From Paramesorhizobium deserti (GTDB lineage Bacteria; Pseudomonadota; Alphaproteobacteria; Rhizobiales; Rhizobiaceae): 64,000 nucleotides of DNA. Shown here one piece after another: positions 54,638 to 62,437 of the stretch. The position numbers were made by a program, and so were the translations under genes. Position 1 is the first letter of the stretch. Every line of letters starts with the position of its first letter. The stretch lies in contig NZ_LNTU01000004.1 in assembly GCF_001558695.1 (NCBI RefSeq), forward strand, positions 1-64,000, given 5' to 3'. The notes under the pieces are model-generated. The model had not been told where the DNA came from and did no database searches. It worked only from the letters and a program-made list of their open reading frames with translations.

Positions 54638-55894
54638 TCAGGCGCCCCTGCCGTCGCTGAATTTTGCGATCGAGGCGGCGAGCTCCGGATGGTCTTCGGC
54701 ATAGGTTTCCAGTGGTATGTCCGAGACCGCCGCTTGCCAGGCCTGCTGCACAGCGCGAACGCCCGCCGCCGGACCGCCGGGGTGGCTGACGATGCCGCCG
54801 CCGCAGAGGTAAAGGAGGTCGATGGTGCGGCCGGTTCGCCGATAAGTCTCGGGCGCTTGCCCTCCCCACTGGCCGGAGCCTGCGACCGGCAGCGGGCAGT
54901 CGGAGGCATCGAAGAGTGGCGTGCTGATCGCCTTGAAGGAGGAAACGAAGCTCTCGTCCGGCTCCCAGTATTTGACCCTGATGCCATTGATCTGAAATTG
55001 GTCGACGCCGAGCAGCCGCCAGAATTGCTGGTAGACCTTGAAGTCCATGCCGGCGCCCGGATCCCGCGTCAGCATGTCCCAGCCGTTCCGATGAGCATGC
55101 AGCACCAGATTGGAGCGCTTGCGCAGAAAGCTCATGCCGCCGAAGCCGACCGAATTGATATTGATGACGGCGCAGTTGCCGCCGGCCTTGGCGACAATGT
55201 CGTGGTTTCGCATCATCTCGTCGGGGTCGGCGTGCGAGATGCCGAAAGCGTACATCACCTTCTTGCCGGCCTTCTGTTCGTGATCGAGAATCCGCGGCAT
55301 GATCGCCGCGACCCGCTCCTTCAGCGGCGAGTAGACCGGGCTCATGAGCTTCTCGTCATCCTTGATGAAATCGACGCCGGATTTGATCAGCTCGCCGACC
55401 AGTTCCGCGGTTTCGTACGGACGCAGCCCCAGCGCCGGTTTGACAATCGTCCCGATGATCGGTCGGCCTTCAACGCCGGTGAGACGCCGACTGCCGGGAA
55501 TGCCGAATTGCGGTCCGGGATGCGCATGCTTGAATACATCGGGCAGTTTCATGTCCACGATGCGGATGCCGGTCATGCCCCTGATGGAAAACACGCCGCC
55601 AATCGCGATGGTCATCAGCGCGGAGAGATCAGTTCCGATCGCGTCCAGCGGAAAGGCAATGTCGACGTCCGCACGATGCAGACGCGTGCCATGAGCTACC
55701 TCGGGCCAGGTCGGCTGGTTCACGTCATCGAGCGGGCGGATCGCCAGTACGCGCGCGGCGACACGTGACTTCAGCTCCTCGGTCTCACCGGGAACCGGCA
55801 CGAAGGTTCCGGTGGACTGATCGCTTGCAATCTTGTCCGCCATTGCCTCGACGCTACCCGGTGTCTCGATGCGGTAAGTCAGCGTAATCATCAT
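54638..55894 (-). CDS. RuBisCO-like protein (form IV)
   Basis: 418 residues from the ATG at 55894. The carbamylated-Lys motif is canonical (SGVDFIKDDEKLMSP), the first lysine motif is GTIVKPALGL, and phosphate-binding GGG with HPGG is present (LCGGGIVSHPGGPAAG). The loop-6 region differs from true RuBisCO (QINGIRVKYWEPDE where HIHSGTVVGK would be), so CO2 fixation is not expected. Characterised relatives act in D-apionate or isoapionate catabolism (OiaX-type decarboxylases or hydrolases), others in methionine salvage. The neighbouring apiosidase-like enzyme supports the former. First gene of the leftward operon; it is divergent from the GntR-type regulator. Confidence 0.9.
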   Translation of the reverse strand: MMITLTYRIETPGSVEAMADKIASDQSTGTFVPVPGETEELKSRVAARVLAIRPLDDVNQPTWPEVAHGTRLHRADVDIAFPLDAIGTDLSALMTIAIGGVFSIRGMTGIRIVDMKLPDVFKHAHPGPQFGIPGSRRLTGVEGRPIIGTIVKPALGLRPYETAELVGELIKSGVDFIKDDEKLMSPVYSPLKERVAAIMPRILDHEQKAGKKVMYAFGISHADPDEMMRNHDIVAKAGGNCAVININSVGFGGMSFLRKRSNLVLHAHRNGWDMLTRDPGAGMDFKVYQQFWRLLGVDQFQINGIRVKYWEPDESFVSSFKAISTPLFDASDCPLPVAGSGQWGGQAPETYRRTGRTIDLLYLCGGGIVSHPGGPAAGVRAVQQAWQAAVSDIPLETYAEDHPELAASIAKFSDGRGA

Positions 55895-55944
55895 GAAATG
55901 CAGTTGCTCCTCTCGCCCGCTCGAATTGTCATGGCTATAACTCA

Positions 55945-55961
55945 TCAACTGGTATAATGAG
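55945..55961. promoter_or_regulatory. FadR/NanR-type motif between RuBisCO-like and regulator genes
   Basis: TCAACTGGTATAATGAG within CTCAT...ATGAG (55941-55961), in the 177-base divergent gap. A near-identical copy precedes the binding-protein gene. Confidence 0.7.
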
Positions 55962-56071
55962 CACCCCAATTTATGCAAAGCAAAATTTCGGTGCGAATGG
56001 ATTTTCGATCCGTTGCTTTGTGAAGCAACGGAGATGATGGTAGGGAGGTGATATTTGAGCAGCAGGATATT

Positions 56072-56776
56072 ATGACCCAACCCATCGAACAAATTGTCCG
56101 TCGGAAACTGTCCGACGAGGTGTTTGATCGACTAGAACGGATGATCACGTCAGGTGAGTTGCAGCCCGGAGACGAGATGCCTTCCGAACGCGTTCTGATG
56201 GAGCGATTTGGCGTGGGCCGACCGGCCATTCGTGAGGCGATGCAGTCACTGGCGAACAAGGGCCTCGTCAACATTTCGCATGGGGAGCGGGCGAAGGTCC
56301 TGAAGCTCACTGCAAGGTCCATACTTCAGCAGGTCGACCTGACGGCGAAGATCATGCTGTCACAGTCCTCGGACGCGCTTGAGCATCTGAAGAGCGCGCG
56401 TATCTTCTTCGAGCGTGGCATGGCGCGCGAAGCTGCACAGCACTCTTCCAAAGCCGACATCAGTGATCTCAGGGAGATCATCAAGCGCCAGCGCATGTCG
56501 CTCGGGCGGGCCGAGGAGTTCATCAACGCCGACATGGAGTTCCACACCCGCATCGCCCAAATATCCGGCAATCCGATTTATGTCGCAGTCAGCGAGGCGA
56601 TGCTTGCCTGGCTGAAGGAATATCATACGGAAATGCTGATCTGGACCGGCAAGGAAAAGTTCACGCTCGCCGAACACGACGAAATCGTCGACCGCCTTGA
56701 AGCCAATGACGTCGACGGCTCCGAGATGGCGCTGCTCAGGCATCTGGAGCGGTCGCGGACGCTTTACGCGAAATAG
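56072..56776 (+). CDS. GntR-family (FadR/NanR-type) regulator
   Basis: 234 residues from the ATG at 56072. HTH: VFDRLERMITSGELQPGDEMPSERVLMERFGVGRPAIREAMQSLANKGLVNI in parts. FCD effector domain with the metal-binding pattern (DMEFHTRIAQISGNPIY and LRHLERSR). Divergent from the RuBisCO-like operon, it is the obvious regulator, binding TCAACTGGTATRATGAG sites. Confidence 0.93.
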   Translation: MTQPIEQIVRRKLSDEVFDRLERMITSGELQPGDEMPSERVLMERFGVGRPAIREAMQSLANKGLVNISHGERAKVLKLTARSILQQVDLTAKIMLSQSSDALEHLKSARIFFERGMAREAAQHSSKADISDLREIIKRQRMSLGRAEEFINADMEFHTRIAQISGNPIYVAVSEAMLAWLKEYHTEMLIWTGKEKFTLAEHDEIVDRLEANDVDGSEMALLRHLERSRTLYAK

Positions 56777-56835
56777 CCACTTGTCTCCATGGGAGTGGTG
56801 TGCCGCCAGCAAAAGGGGTCGCGAGTTTGTAAAGA

Positions 56836-57237
56836 TCAACCTGCCTCGTTTACGCCCTCCAGGCAGAGCCATCGATGCTTGCGCTCGTGCCAGTGAAGCT
56901 TTTGCGGCGGCGGGAAATCCTGATCTTCGAAGCAGCCAGCGGATACGGAAATGGCGTCTTTCAGCGCCTCGGCCCGCATAAAGACCACTGACCCGCAATC
57001 AGCGCAAAAATGCTGTTCCAGCCATGCCCCGGACGAACCTTGCCTGCGCCAGGATTTCGTTTCTCCTTTTTGTTCGACCACTGCCGTATCGGGGTAGATG
57101 GCTCGGTAGGAGAAGGCGGTTCCGGTGCAGCGCTGGCACTCCATGCAGGCGCAGGCATAGACCCGTCGCGGTTCACCGGCACAGACGAGCACCACCTTCC
57201 GGCAGGAGCACATAGCCTTCCGGATTGCATCAGGCAT
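56836..57237 (-). CDS. GFA/CENP-V-family zinc protein
   Basis: 133 residues. Zinc cysteines are visible (KAMCSCRKVVLVCAGEP, CACMECQRCTGTAFSY, FCADCGSVVFM), arranged as in glutathione-dependent formaldehyde-activating (GFA)-type beta-tent folds. Function of most members is unknown; formaldehyde binding is doubtful. The gene overlaps the end of the oxidoreductase gene by 8 bases and is read in the same direction, so co-expression is likely. Confidence 0.9.
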   Translation of the reverse strand: MPDAIRKAMCSCRKVVLVCAGEPRRVYACACMECQRCTGTAFSYRAIYPDTAVVEQKGETKSWRRQGSSGAWLEQHFCADCGSVVFMRAEALKDAISVSAGCFEDQDFPPPQKLHWHERKHRWLCLEGVNEAG

Positions 57238-58149
57238 TCAATTTTTCCCCAATCTTGCGGGTCATCCCCTCACGAAGAAACAGCGGAGCGAGCGCGGCGA
57301 AATCGGCATTTGGGCCGTTCTGTTCGAGGGCCCGGCGGAAAAAAACGTCCATGGCTTGAGGCAGAGTCGCGTCGAGCCGTTGTTCTTCACAGGCCTCCAG
57401 CAGGTGTTGAAAGGCGCTGTAATGTGCTCCCAACGAGGCCAGCGTCTGTTCGTCTCCGGCGAAGCGGCCGCTGGCGGTCCGGTCGATCAGGTCGAGCACC
57501 GCCGCATCGACGACGGGCTTGAAGGCGAGAAATTGGCTCCGGAACATTTCCATGGCGAGGTCTTCCGCCTGTGCGACAGCGATGCCCTGGAAGGCGCCAA
57601 AAAGGCCGCCCCACATCTGTGTAAGCAATGCGGTGTCCAAGGCGGATGCCTGTCCGGCAATCTCCCCGACATATCTCGTCCGGCCGCCAAGAGCTAGGAA
57701 TACAGGCTCATGGGTTTCATAGGCGGTCCTGGACCCCCAGAATAGAGGAGCGCTGCGTCGGGTCGGCCGATGAAATCCGGTGTGGCCATGATGGCGCCAT
57801 CCAGATAGTCGGCGCCCTGTGCACCAACCCAGGTGGCATCCTCCCGGGCAAGTCTCGGTGAACCGGACGTGAGTTGCACGACGGTCTTGCCAGCTAGAAG
57901 CGAGGGGATGCCGTCGCGCTTCAGCAGCGTGTCGCTTGCCGCATAATCCAGCACATTCACGAATATGATATCGGTCGGTTCGATGACGTCCTGCAAATTC
58001 AGGCTGCTCTTCGCGCCCGCAGCGATCAGAGGTTCGCATTTCGCTCTGGTGCGATTCCACACGTTCGTGGAATAGCCATGGTTCAGTAGCGTTCTGACAA
58101 TGGAGGAACCCATGCGTCCCGTTCCGAGAACGCAAATTTCTCGTTTCAT
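57230..58149 (-). pseudogene. Imine reductase/beta-hydroxyacid dehydrogenase-like gene with frameshift
   Basis: The N-terminal NADP-binding half (KREICVLGTGRMGSSIVRTLLNHGYSTNVWNRT in parts) is in one frame to about 57720, and the C-terminal helical half (TAYETHEPVFLALGGRTRYVGEIAGQASALDTALLTQMWGGLFGAF in parts) is in another to 57230. The joint lies near a GGGGG run at about 57725-57735. The whole span would give a normal 306-residue protein of the IRED/6-phosphogluconate-dehydrogenase superfamily. Either a recent inactivation or a sequencing error at the homopolymer. Divergent from an HxlR regulator. Confidence 0.8.
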
Positions 58150-58246
58150 GATTTTTCTCCGTGGCCAGTGGCCCGTTTGAGGGTTTTTCCGTTTCTGTTG
58201 AGCGCACGCACCGCAAAAGGTATAGGTTCACGCTGCGTTATGAAGT

Positions 58247-58264
58247 ACGCACCTCCAGGTACGT
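58247..58264. promoter_or_regulatory. Palindromic operator between oxidoreductase and HxlR genes
   Basis: ACGCACCTCCAGGTACGT is an 18-base inverted repeat with one mismatch (c against a) and a CC centre. It lies 27 bases before the HxlR start and 98 bases before the oxidoreductase start. Confidence 0.7.
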
Positions 58265-58291
58265 GTCGAAAATTGTCAGGAGCTCGGGACC

Positions 58292-58633
58292 ATGAGATGC
58301 AATGAGCCGGATGACTGCGGCTTTACCTCTGCACTGCAGGCAATCGGCGGAAAATGGAAAACGTCGTTGCTTTGGGCCTTGCATCTGCGCCCGCACCGTT
58401 TCGCCGAACTGCGCCGGTTGCTGCCCGGCATCAGCGAGAAGGTTCTCACTCAGCAATTGCGGCAGATGGAAGCTGATGGCTTGATCAGCCGCCATGACTA
58501 TAAAGAGGTGCCGCCACGCGTTGAATACTCGGTTACCTCACTCGGCCTCAGCCTGAACGACGCGGTGACGGCGATGTCGAAATGGGGAAAGCAGCACGAG
58601 GTCTGGAAAGCGCGACCGAAGACTGCGGCATAG
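58292..58633 (+). CDS. HxlR-family regulator
   Basis: 113 residues. Winged helix pattern: CGFTSALQAIGGKWKTSLLWALHLRPHRFAELRRLLPGISEKVLTQQLRQMEADGLISRHDYKEVPPRVEYSVT in parts. Two cysteines at the N-terminus (RCNEPDDCG) could sense redox or electrophiles. It probably controls the divergent oxidoreductase gene through the palindrome at 58247-58264. Confidence 0.93.
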   Translation: MRCNEPDDCGFTSALQAIGGKWKTSLLWALHLRPHRFAELRRLLPGISEKVLTQQLRQMEADGLISRHDYKEVPPRVEYSVTSLGLSLNDAVTAMSKWGKQHEVWKARPKTAA

Positions 58634-58653
58634 CATCCGAGGTTCCTTAGCAT

Positions 58654-58860
58654 TCAATGGCCGGGCCGTTTGTGTGAGGCCGCGATGTCGATGGCTTGCT
58701 CGATGACTTTGCGGTCGCCGATGTGATTCACCAGTATCAGCACCAGCCGCGACCAGACTTTCAGGCTTTCGGCATCGGTCCGACCCTCGTGCAAACGGAT
58801 CAGCTTTTCATAGACGTCGTCTGGATCCGACAGGTTCGGGGTTGTAATCAGTCGGGTCAT
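58654..58860 (-). CDS. DUF2783-family small protein
   Basis: 68 residues: LSDPDDVYEKLIRLHEGRTDAESLKVWSRLVLILVNHIGDRKVIEQAIDIA in parts. DUF2783 proteins are small helical proteins usually encoded right after FAD-dependent aromatic hydroxylases, as here, with a 4-base overlap. Their role is not known; helper of the hydroxylase is inference. Confidence 0.88.
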   Translation of the reverse strand: MTRLITTPNLSDPDDVYEKLIRLHEGRTDAESLKVWSRLVLILVNHIGDRKVIEQAIDIAASHKRPGH

Positions 58861-60431
58861 GCCTTGCCTCCCTTCGCACGGATCAGCGCGCCTTCGATCT
58901 TCGCCGCATCGGGGAACTTCCAGCGCGCCGCGACGTACTGGTCAGGGCGCACCAGACACGCACCGCCTTCCGGCAATGCCAGCCGTTCGGCTGCCAGCCC
59001 GTCGACGGCAATCACGCGTATGCCCCCGGGCACCGCGCCCGACCGGCCGCGCGTCAGCAGCACGAAATCACCGTGGAGCTGGTCCAGAAGCCAATCATCG
59101 CCATGCGGCGCGTCGAGCACAGGGCTGCCCGGCGGTACGCCGCCTGTCCAATCGTCTTCGTCCAGCGTGGAGAGCCGGCTTTTGGGATAGCTGACCGGCG
59201 TCGATAACCGCCCCGAGTTGATGAAAGGCCGGGCGAAGGCATGTTCTTGCGCCAGCTCCAGAACCGCATCGCGCAAGGCATGGCTGGCCGGTGATTTCGG
59301 CGTCAGGAAATCCGTCGAGCGCGTCGAATTCAGAAGGTTCTCATCCGCTGTCGCGATCGCTTCCTCATTGTAGGTCTCGATCAGGTCTTCGGCTGCCTCG
59401 CCGCGCAGGATCAGATCAAGCTTCCAGCCCAGATTGTCGATATCGGCAAACCCGCCGTTGCAGCCGCGTGCTCCGAAAGGCGAAACCAGATGCGCGGAAT
59501 CCCCGGCAAAGATCACTCGTCCGTGCACGAAGCGCGCCATACGGCGACACTGAAAGGTATAGACGCTGTACCATTCACGTTCGAATTCGACCTCGTCGCC
59601 CAGCATGGCGCGAATGAAGGGTTCGACATTCTCCGGCTGCATGGCCGCTTCACGGTCGATATCCCAGCCAAGCTGGAAGTCCAGCCGCCAGATATCGTCC
59701 GGTTGGCGGTGCATCAGCGCCGATTTGCCGGGATTGAACGGCGGGTCGAACCAGAACCAGCGCTCGGGCGGCATGTCATGGTTCTTCATGCGGATATCGG
59801 CGATGAGGAAATTGTCCTCGAAGACGCGGCCCTCGAAGTCCAGTCCCATTCGCTCGCGCACGGTTGAGCGCGAGCCGTCGCAGGCGATCAGCCATTCGGC
59901 GCGAAGGCGATAGGCGCCCCCGGCGGTCGAAATCGCCAACTCGACCCCGTCGTTCAGCGGCGTCACGTCGTCGACGGTGTGCCCCCAGCGGATCTCGACA
60001 TTCGGCAGCGCCATCAGCCCGTCCAGCAGATATTCCTCGATATAGTACTGCTGGATATTGATGAAGCCCGGCCGCTTCTGATCCTTCACCGGCAGCATGT
60101 CGAATTGGTAGACAGGTTCGCTGCCGGTACCCCAGAAAACCTTGCCGACATTCCAGGTCACGCCTTTCGCCATTGCCGCTTCGCCGACGCCGAGGCGGTC
60201 GAGAATGTCCAGCGAGCGCTTGGAAAAGCAGATCGCCCTGGAACAATGCGCGATGAAGTCGAAACGTGTGACGACCGTCACCGGCTGGCCGCGTCGGCCC
60301 AGATCCAGCGCCATCGCCAAACCAACCGGCCCCGCGCCAGCGACGACAATCCGCGCCTTGTCAGCAGCTGCGGAAGGAGCGGGGGTGGCGCCGATCTCCT
60401 TATAAATCCGGATACTTTGCGCATTGGCCAT
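58857..60431 (-). CDS. FAD-dependent aromatic monooxygenase (MhpA-like)
   Basis: 524 residues. Dinucleotide motif RIVVAGAGPVGLAMALDLGRRG, second FAD motif VIFAGDSAHLVSPFGARGCNGGFADIDNLGWKL in parts, and the DG motif (IACDGSRSTVRERMG). This is the group of class A flavin hydroxylases that adds a hydroxyl to phenolic rings. Next to fumarylacetoacetase and maleylacetoacetate isomerase genes it would feed a para-dihydroxylated ring (homogentisate-like) into cleavage; hydroxylation of 3-hydroxyphenylacetate is a guess. The ring-cleaving dioxygenase is not in the window. Confidence 0.9.
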   Translation of the reverse strand: MANAQSIRIYKEIGATPAPSAAADKARIVVAGAGPVGLAMALDLGRRGQPVTVVTRFDFIAHCSRAICFSKRSLDILDRLGVGEAAMAKGVTWNVGKVFWGTGSEPVYQFDMLPVKDQKRPGFINIQQYYIEEYLLDGLMALPNVEIRWGHTVDDVTPLNDGVELAISTAGGAYRLRAEWLIACDGSRSTVRERMGLDFEGRVFEDNFLIADIRMKNHDMPPERWFWFDPPFNPGKSALMHRQPDDIWRLDFQLGWDIDREAAMQPENVEPFIRAMLGDEVEFEREWYSVYTFQCRRMARFVHGRVIFAGDSAHLVSPFGARGCNGGFADIDNLGWKLDLILRGEAAEDLIETYNEEAIATADENLLNSTRSTDFLTPKSPASHALRDAVLELAQEHAFARPFINSGRLSTPVSYPKSRLSTLDEDDWTGGVPPGSPVLDAPHGDDWLLDQLHGDFVLLTRGRSGAVPGGIRVIAVDGLAAERLALPEGGACLVRPDQYVAARWKFPDAAKIEGALIRAKGGKA

Positions 60432-60455
60432 GATGTTCCTCCCTTCCCGCCGACC

Positions 60456-61415
60456 TCAGTCTTGCAGCTTGGCCCAGACTGCGCGGTCGCGTTCGGCGGT
60501 CCAGATGCGGGGATGCTCGATGCCGTCGAATTCGTCCCACAGCCGCTGCACGTCGAATGGCAGGCAGTGCTCGAAGATCGGCCAGGCACCGAACTCGGGA
60601 GCCAGCGCGGCATGGGTTGCCTCGAATGCCTCTTTCAACGTGCCGCCGGCCTTGTGGACGCGGCCCACATTGTCGATCATGCCGTTGAGGAATTTCCGGG
60701 TCTGCTCGACTGCGGCGTCAGTTTCTTCGATGCCGCGCGCCACCGCGCCGCGCCCGCCGATCAGGTTCTCGGCACCGTACTGCTTGACGTTGTCCAGCGT
60801 CTTGCCGGCCCAGTCGAAATGATAGGCGTCGCCCGTGTAAAGCGCGGCCTTCGCCTCGACCAGGTCACCCGCATAAAGTGTCCGCGTCTGGTCGTGCCAG
60901 ACGACGATGTCGCCGCCGGTATGGCCGCGGCCCAGGAAGCGCAGCTCCAGCCTGCCGCGCCCGCCACCCAGATCGATGTCGTATGCTTGAGCGAAGGTGA
61001 TCGTGGGCCAGGTCAGGCCCGGCACCTCGTCGGCGCCCTTGGCCAGGCGCGGCATGCGAGCGAACTCGCTCTTCCAGTCCGCTTCGCCGCGTTCAGCCAC
61101 AAGATCGCGCGAGGCCTCGGACATGATGATGTCATCAGCGTAGAAGGCGCTGGCGCCGAGCACGCGCACGGCGTGGTAATGGGTCAGAACCAGATAGCGG
61201 ATTGGCTTGTCGGTCTGTTTGCGCAGGATCTCCAGCCAGTCGCGCGAGGCGGGCGGCGTGGCGCGCGATTCAATGGCCACCACGAAGTCTTCACCCTCGA
61301 CGGCGCCGACATTGGGGTCGCCCTCGGCCGTCAGCGCGTAGACGCCATCGCCGAGAATCTCGAGCCTGTCGGTTTTCTCGGCGGTGTCGGCCGAGGAGGC
61401 GAACGGTTTGGTCAT
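60456..61415 (-). CDS. MBL-fold hydrolase of aromatic cluster
   Basis: 319 residues from the ATG at 61415. Beta-lactamase-fold strands and motifs: VGAVEGEDFVVAIESRATPP, RYLVLTHYHAVRVLGASAFYADD, ELRFLGRGHTGGDIVVWHDQTRTLYAGDLVEAKAA in parts. The usual HxHxDH zinc motif reads HYHAVR, so the Asp-His pair is replaced, while the later His and Asp (GRGHTGGD, GDLV) are kept. The metal site may bind one ion only. Encoded before the FAD hydroxylase by 25 bases in one operon; the substrate is not known. Confidence 0.88.
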   Translation of the reverse strand: MTKPFASSADTAEKTDRLEILGDGVYALTAEGDPNVGAVEGEDFVVAIESRATPPASRDWLEILRKQTDKPIRYLVLTHYHAVRVLGASAFYADDIIMSEASRDLVAERGEADWKSEFARMPRLAKGADEVPGLTWPTITFAQAYDIDLGGGRGRLELRFLGRGHTGGDIVVWHDQTRTLYAGDLVEAKAALYTGDAYHFDWAGKTLDNVKQYGAENLIGGRGAVARGIEETDAAVEQTRKFLNGMIDNVGRVHKAGGTLKEAFEATHAALAPEFGAWPIFEHCLPFDVQRLWDEFDGIEHPRIWTAERDRAVWAKLQD

Positions 61416-61459
61416 GTTTCTCTCTCCCGTGATATCTGGCAAATAGAACGCCCAGATCA

Positions 61460-61477
61460 TTTCTATTGCAACGATTA
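61460..61477. promoter_or_regulatory. Shared 18-bp motif, MBL/LuxR divergent promoter
   Basis: The minus strand reads TAATCGTTGCAATAGAAA, 16 of 18 bases equal to TAATGGTTGCAATTGAAA at 62329-62346 upstream of the fumarylacetoacetase gene. An AATAGAA/TTCTATT inverted repeat (61442-61467) overlaps it. Probable site of the LuxR-type regulator. Confidence 0.65.
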
Positions 61478-61551
61478 CGTCCTGTATGTCATTAGATCTA
61501 GCGACACGGGTGGAACGGTCCCGGGGTCGCGTGGCCGATGGAGGAGCGGAC

Positions 61552-62286
61552 ATGCCTTCGATGGGGTTGATCGACCCGCAGCGCGCGGCGGCCCTGCTGG
61601 ATGCGCGCAATCTGGAGACATTCTCGGAGCGCCTGCTGGACACGGCTTATTCGACGGCTGGCGTCGAAGAGCTGTTCGCCTATCGCATTGGGGACGGCGC
61701 TCCGGAAACGCTGGCTTCATCAAGCGGTCTGGTGGATGCGGCCGAGCGTGCCGAGGCTTATGCCCGTCGCTTTCACCGCAGCGATCCGGCCGTGGCGGTG
61801 CGGCTGGCCGCACGGCCGGGCACCGGCTTCTTTTGCCGCATTCCCACGGATGCGATCGCGTTGGGCGCCTACCGAAAGCTCTGCTTCGAACAGCCGCGCT
61901 TCACCGAAAAGATCTGCTTTGGTTGGCGCGCCGGCGACCACAGCCTCGTGGTGACATTCTACCAGCGCCATCGGGACGAGCCCGACATGGCACAACTTGG
62001 CGCCCTTGCGCAAATCGCCATAACCGGACTGACACGGCTGTTGCAATACCCTGGTCAGGGGGGCACGCTGATCCACCGGATCGAGCGCCGCTTGGCCGAG
62101 ACGCATCGCGTGCTGACGCCGCGCGAATGCGCGGTGTGTGCACGTACGCTGGCCGGCCGAACCGCGCGCGAGATCGGCGAGGAGTTGGGGTTGGGTTACG
62201 GCACCGTGCTGACATATCGCCAGCGCGCCTATGAGAAGCTGGGCCTGTCGAAGGCAAACGATCTGCTGCCCGCGTTCCTGGATTGA
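61552..62286 (+). CDS. LuxR-family regulator of the aromatic cluster
   Basis: 244 residues from the ATG at 61552, which has GGAGGAG before it; an ATG 22 codons upstream lacks a site and would overlap the operator. The C-terminal HTH is typical: LTPRECAVCARTLAGRTAREIGEELGLGYGTVLTYRQRAYEKLGL in parts. The N-terminal part is unlike acyl-homoserine lactone receptors and has no receiver Asp, so an aromatic effector is possible. It is flanked on both sides by a shared motif. Confidence 0.9.
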   Translation: MPSMGLIDPQRAAALLDARNLETFSERLLDTAYSTAGVEELFAYRIGDGAPETLASSSGLVDAAERAEAYARRFHRSDPAVAVRLAARPGTGFFCRIPTDAIALGAYRKLCFEQPRFTEKICFGWRAGDHSLVVTFYQRHRDEPDMAQLGALAQIAITGLTRLLQYPGQGGTLIHRIERRLAETHRVLTPRECAVCARTLAGRTAREIGEELGLGYGTVLTYRQRAYEKLGLSKANDLLPAFLD

Positions 62287-62328
62287 GATGCGGCTGTCTC
62301 CGGCTATTGCCTTCGAGTGCACCGCCAA

Positions 62329-62346
62329 TAATGGTTGCAATTGAAA
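62329..62346. promoter_or_regulatory. Shared 18-bp motif before fumarylacetoacetase gene
   Basis: TAATGGTTGCAATTGAAA, partner of the site at 61460-61477 in the opposite orientation. It lies 92 bases before the fumarylacetoacetase start. Confidence 0.65.
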
Positions 62347-62437
62347 CGAAATGTGGTAGGACAGAGCGCAGTGTAAGGACTGCGCACTCGCGCCGTCCTG
62401 GCACGATTGGGAGGCTTCAGAATACAGGAGGCATGGA

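Noticed and set aside
54638-55894. True RuBisCO (CO2-fixing)
   Set aside because: The loop-6 and substrate-binding residues differ from form I-III enzymes, and no phosphoribulokinase or small subunit is present.
59979-62234. 751-codon plus-strand frame across the FAD hydroxylase, MBL and LuxR genes
   Set aside because: It runs antisense to two well-supported genes and out of frame with a third, and matches no family.
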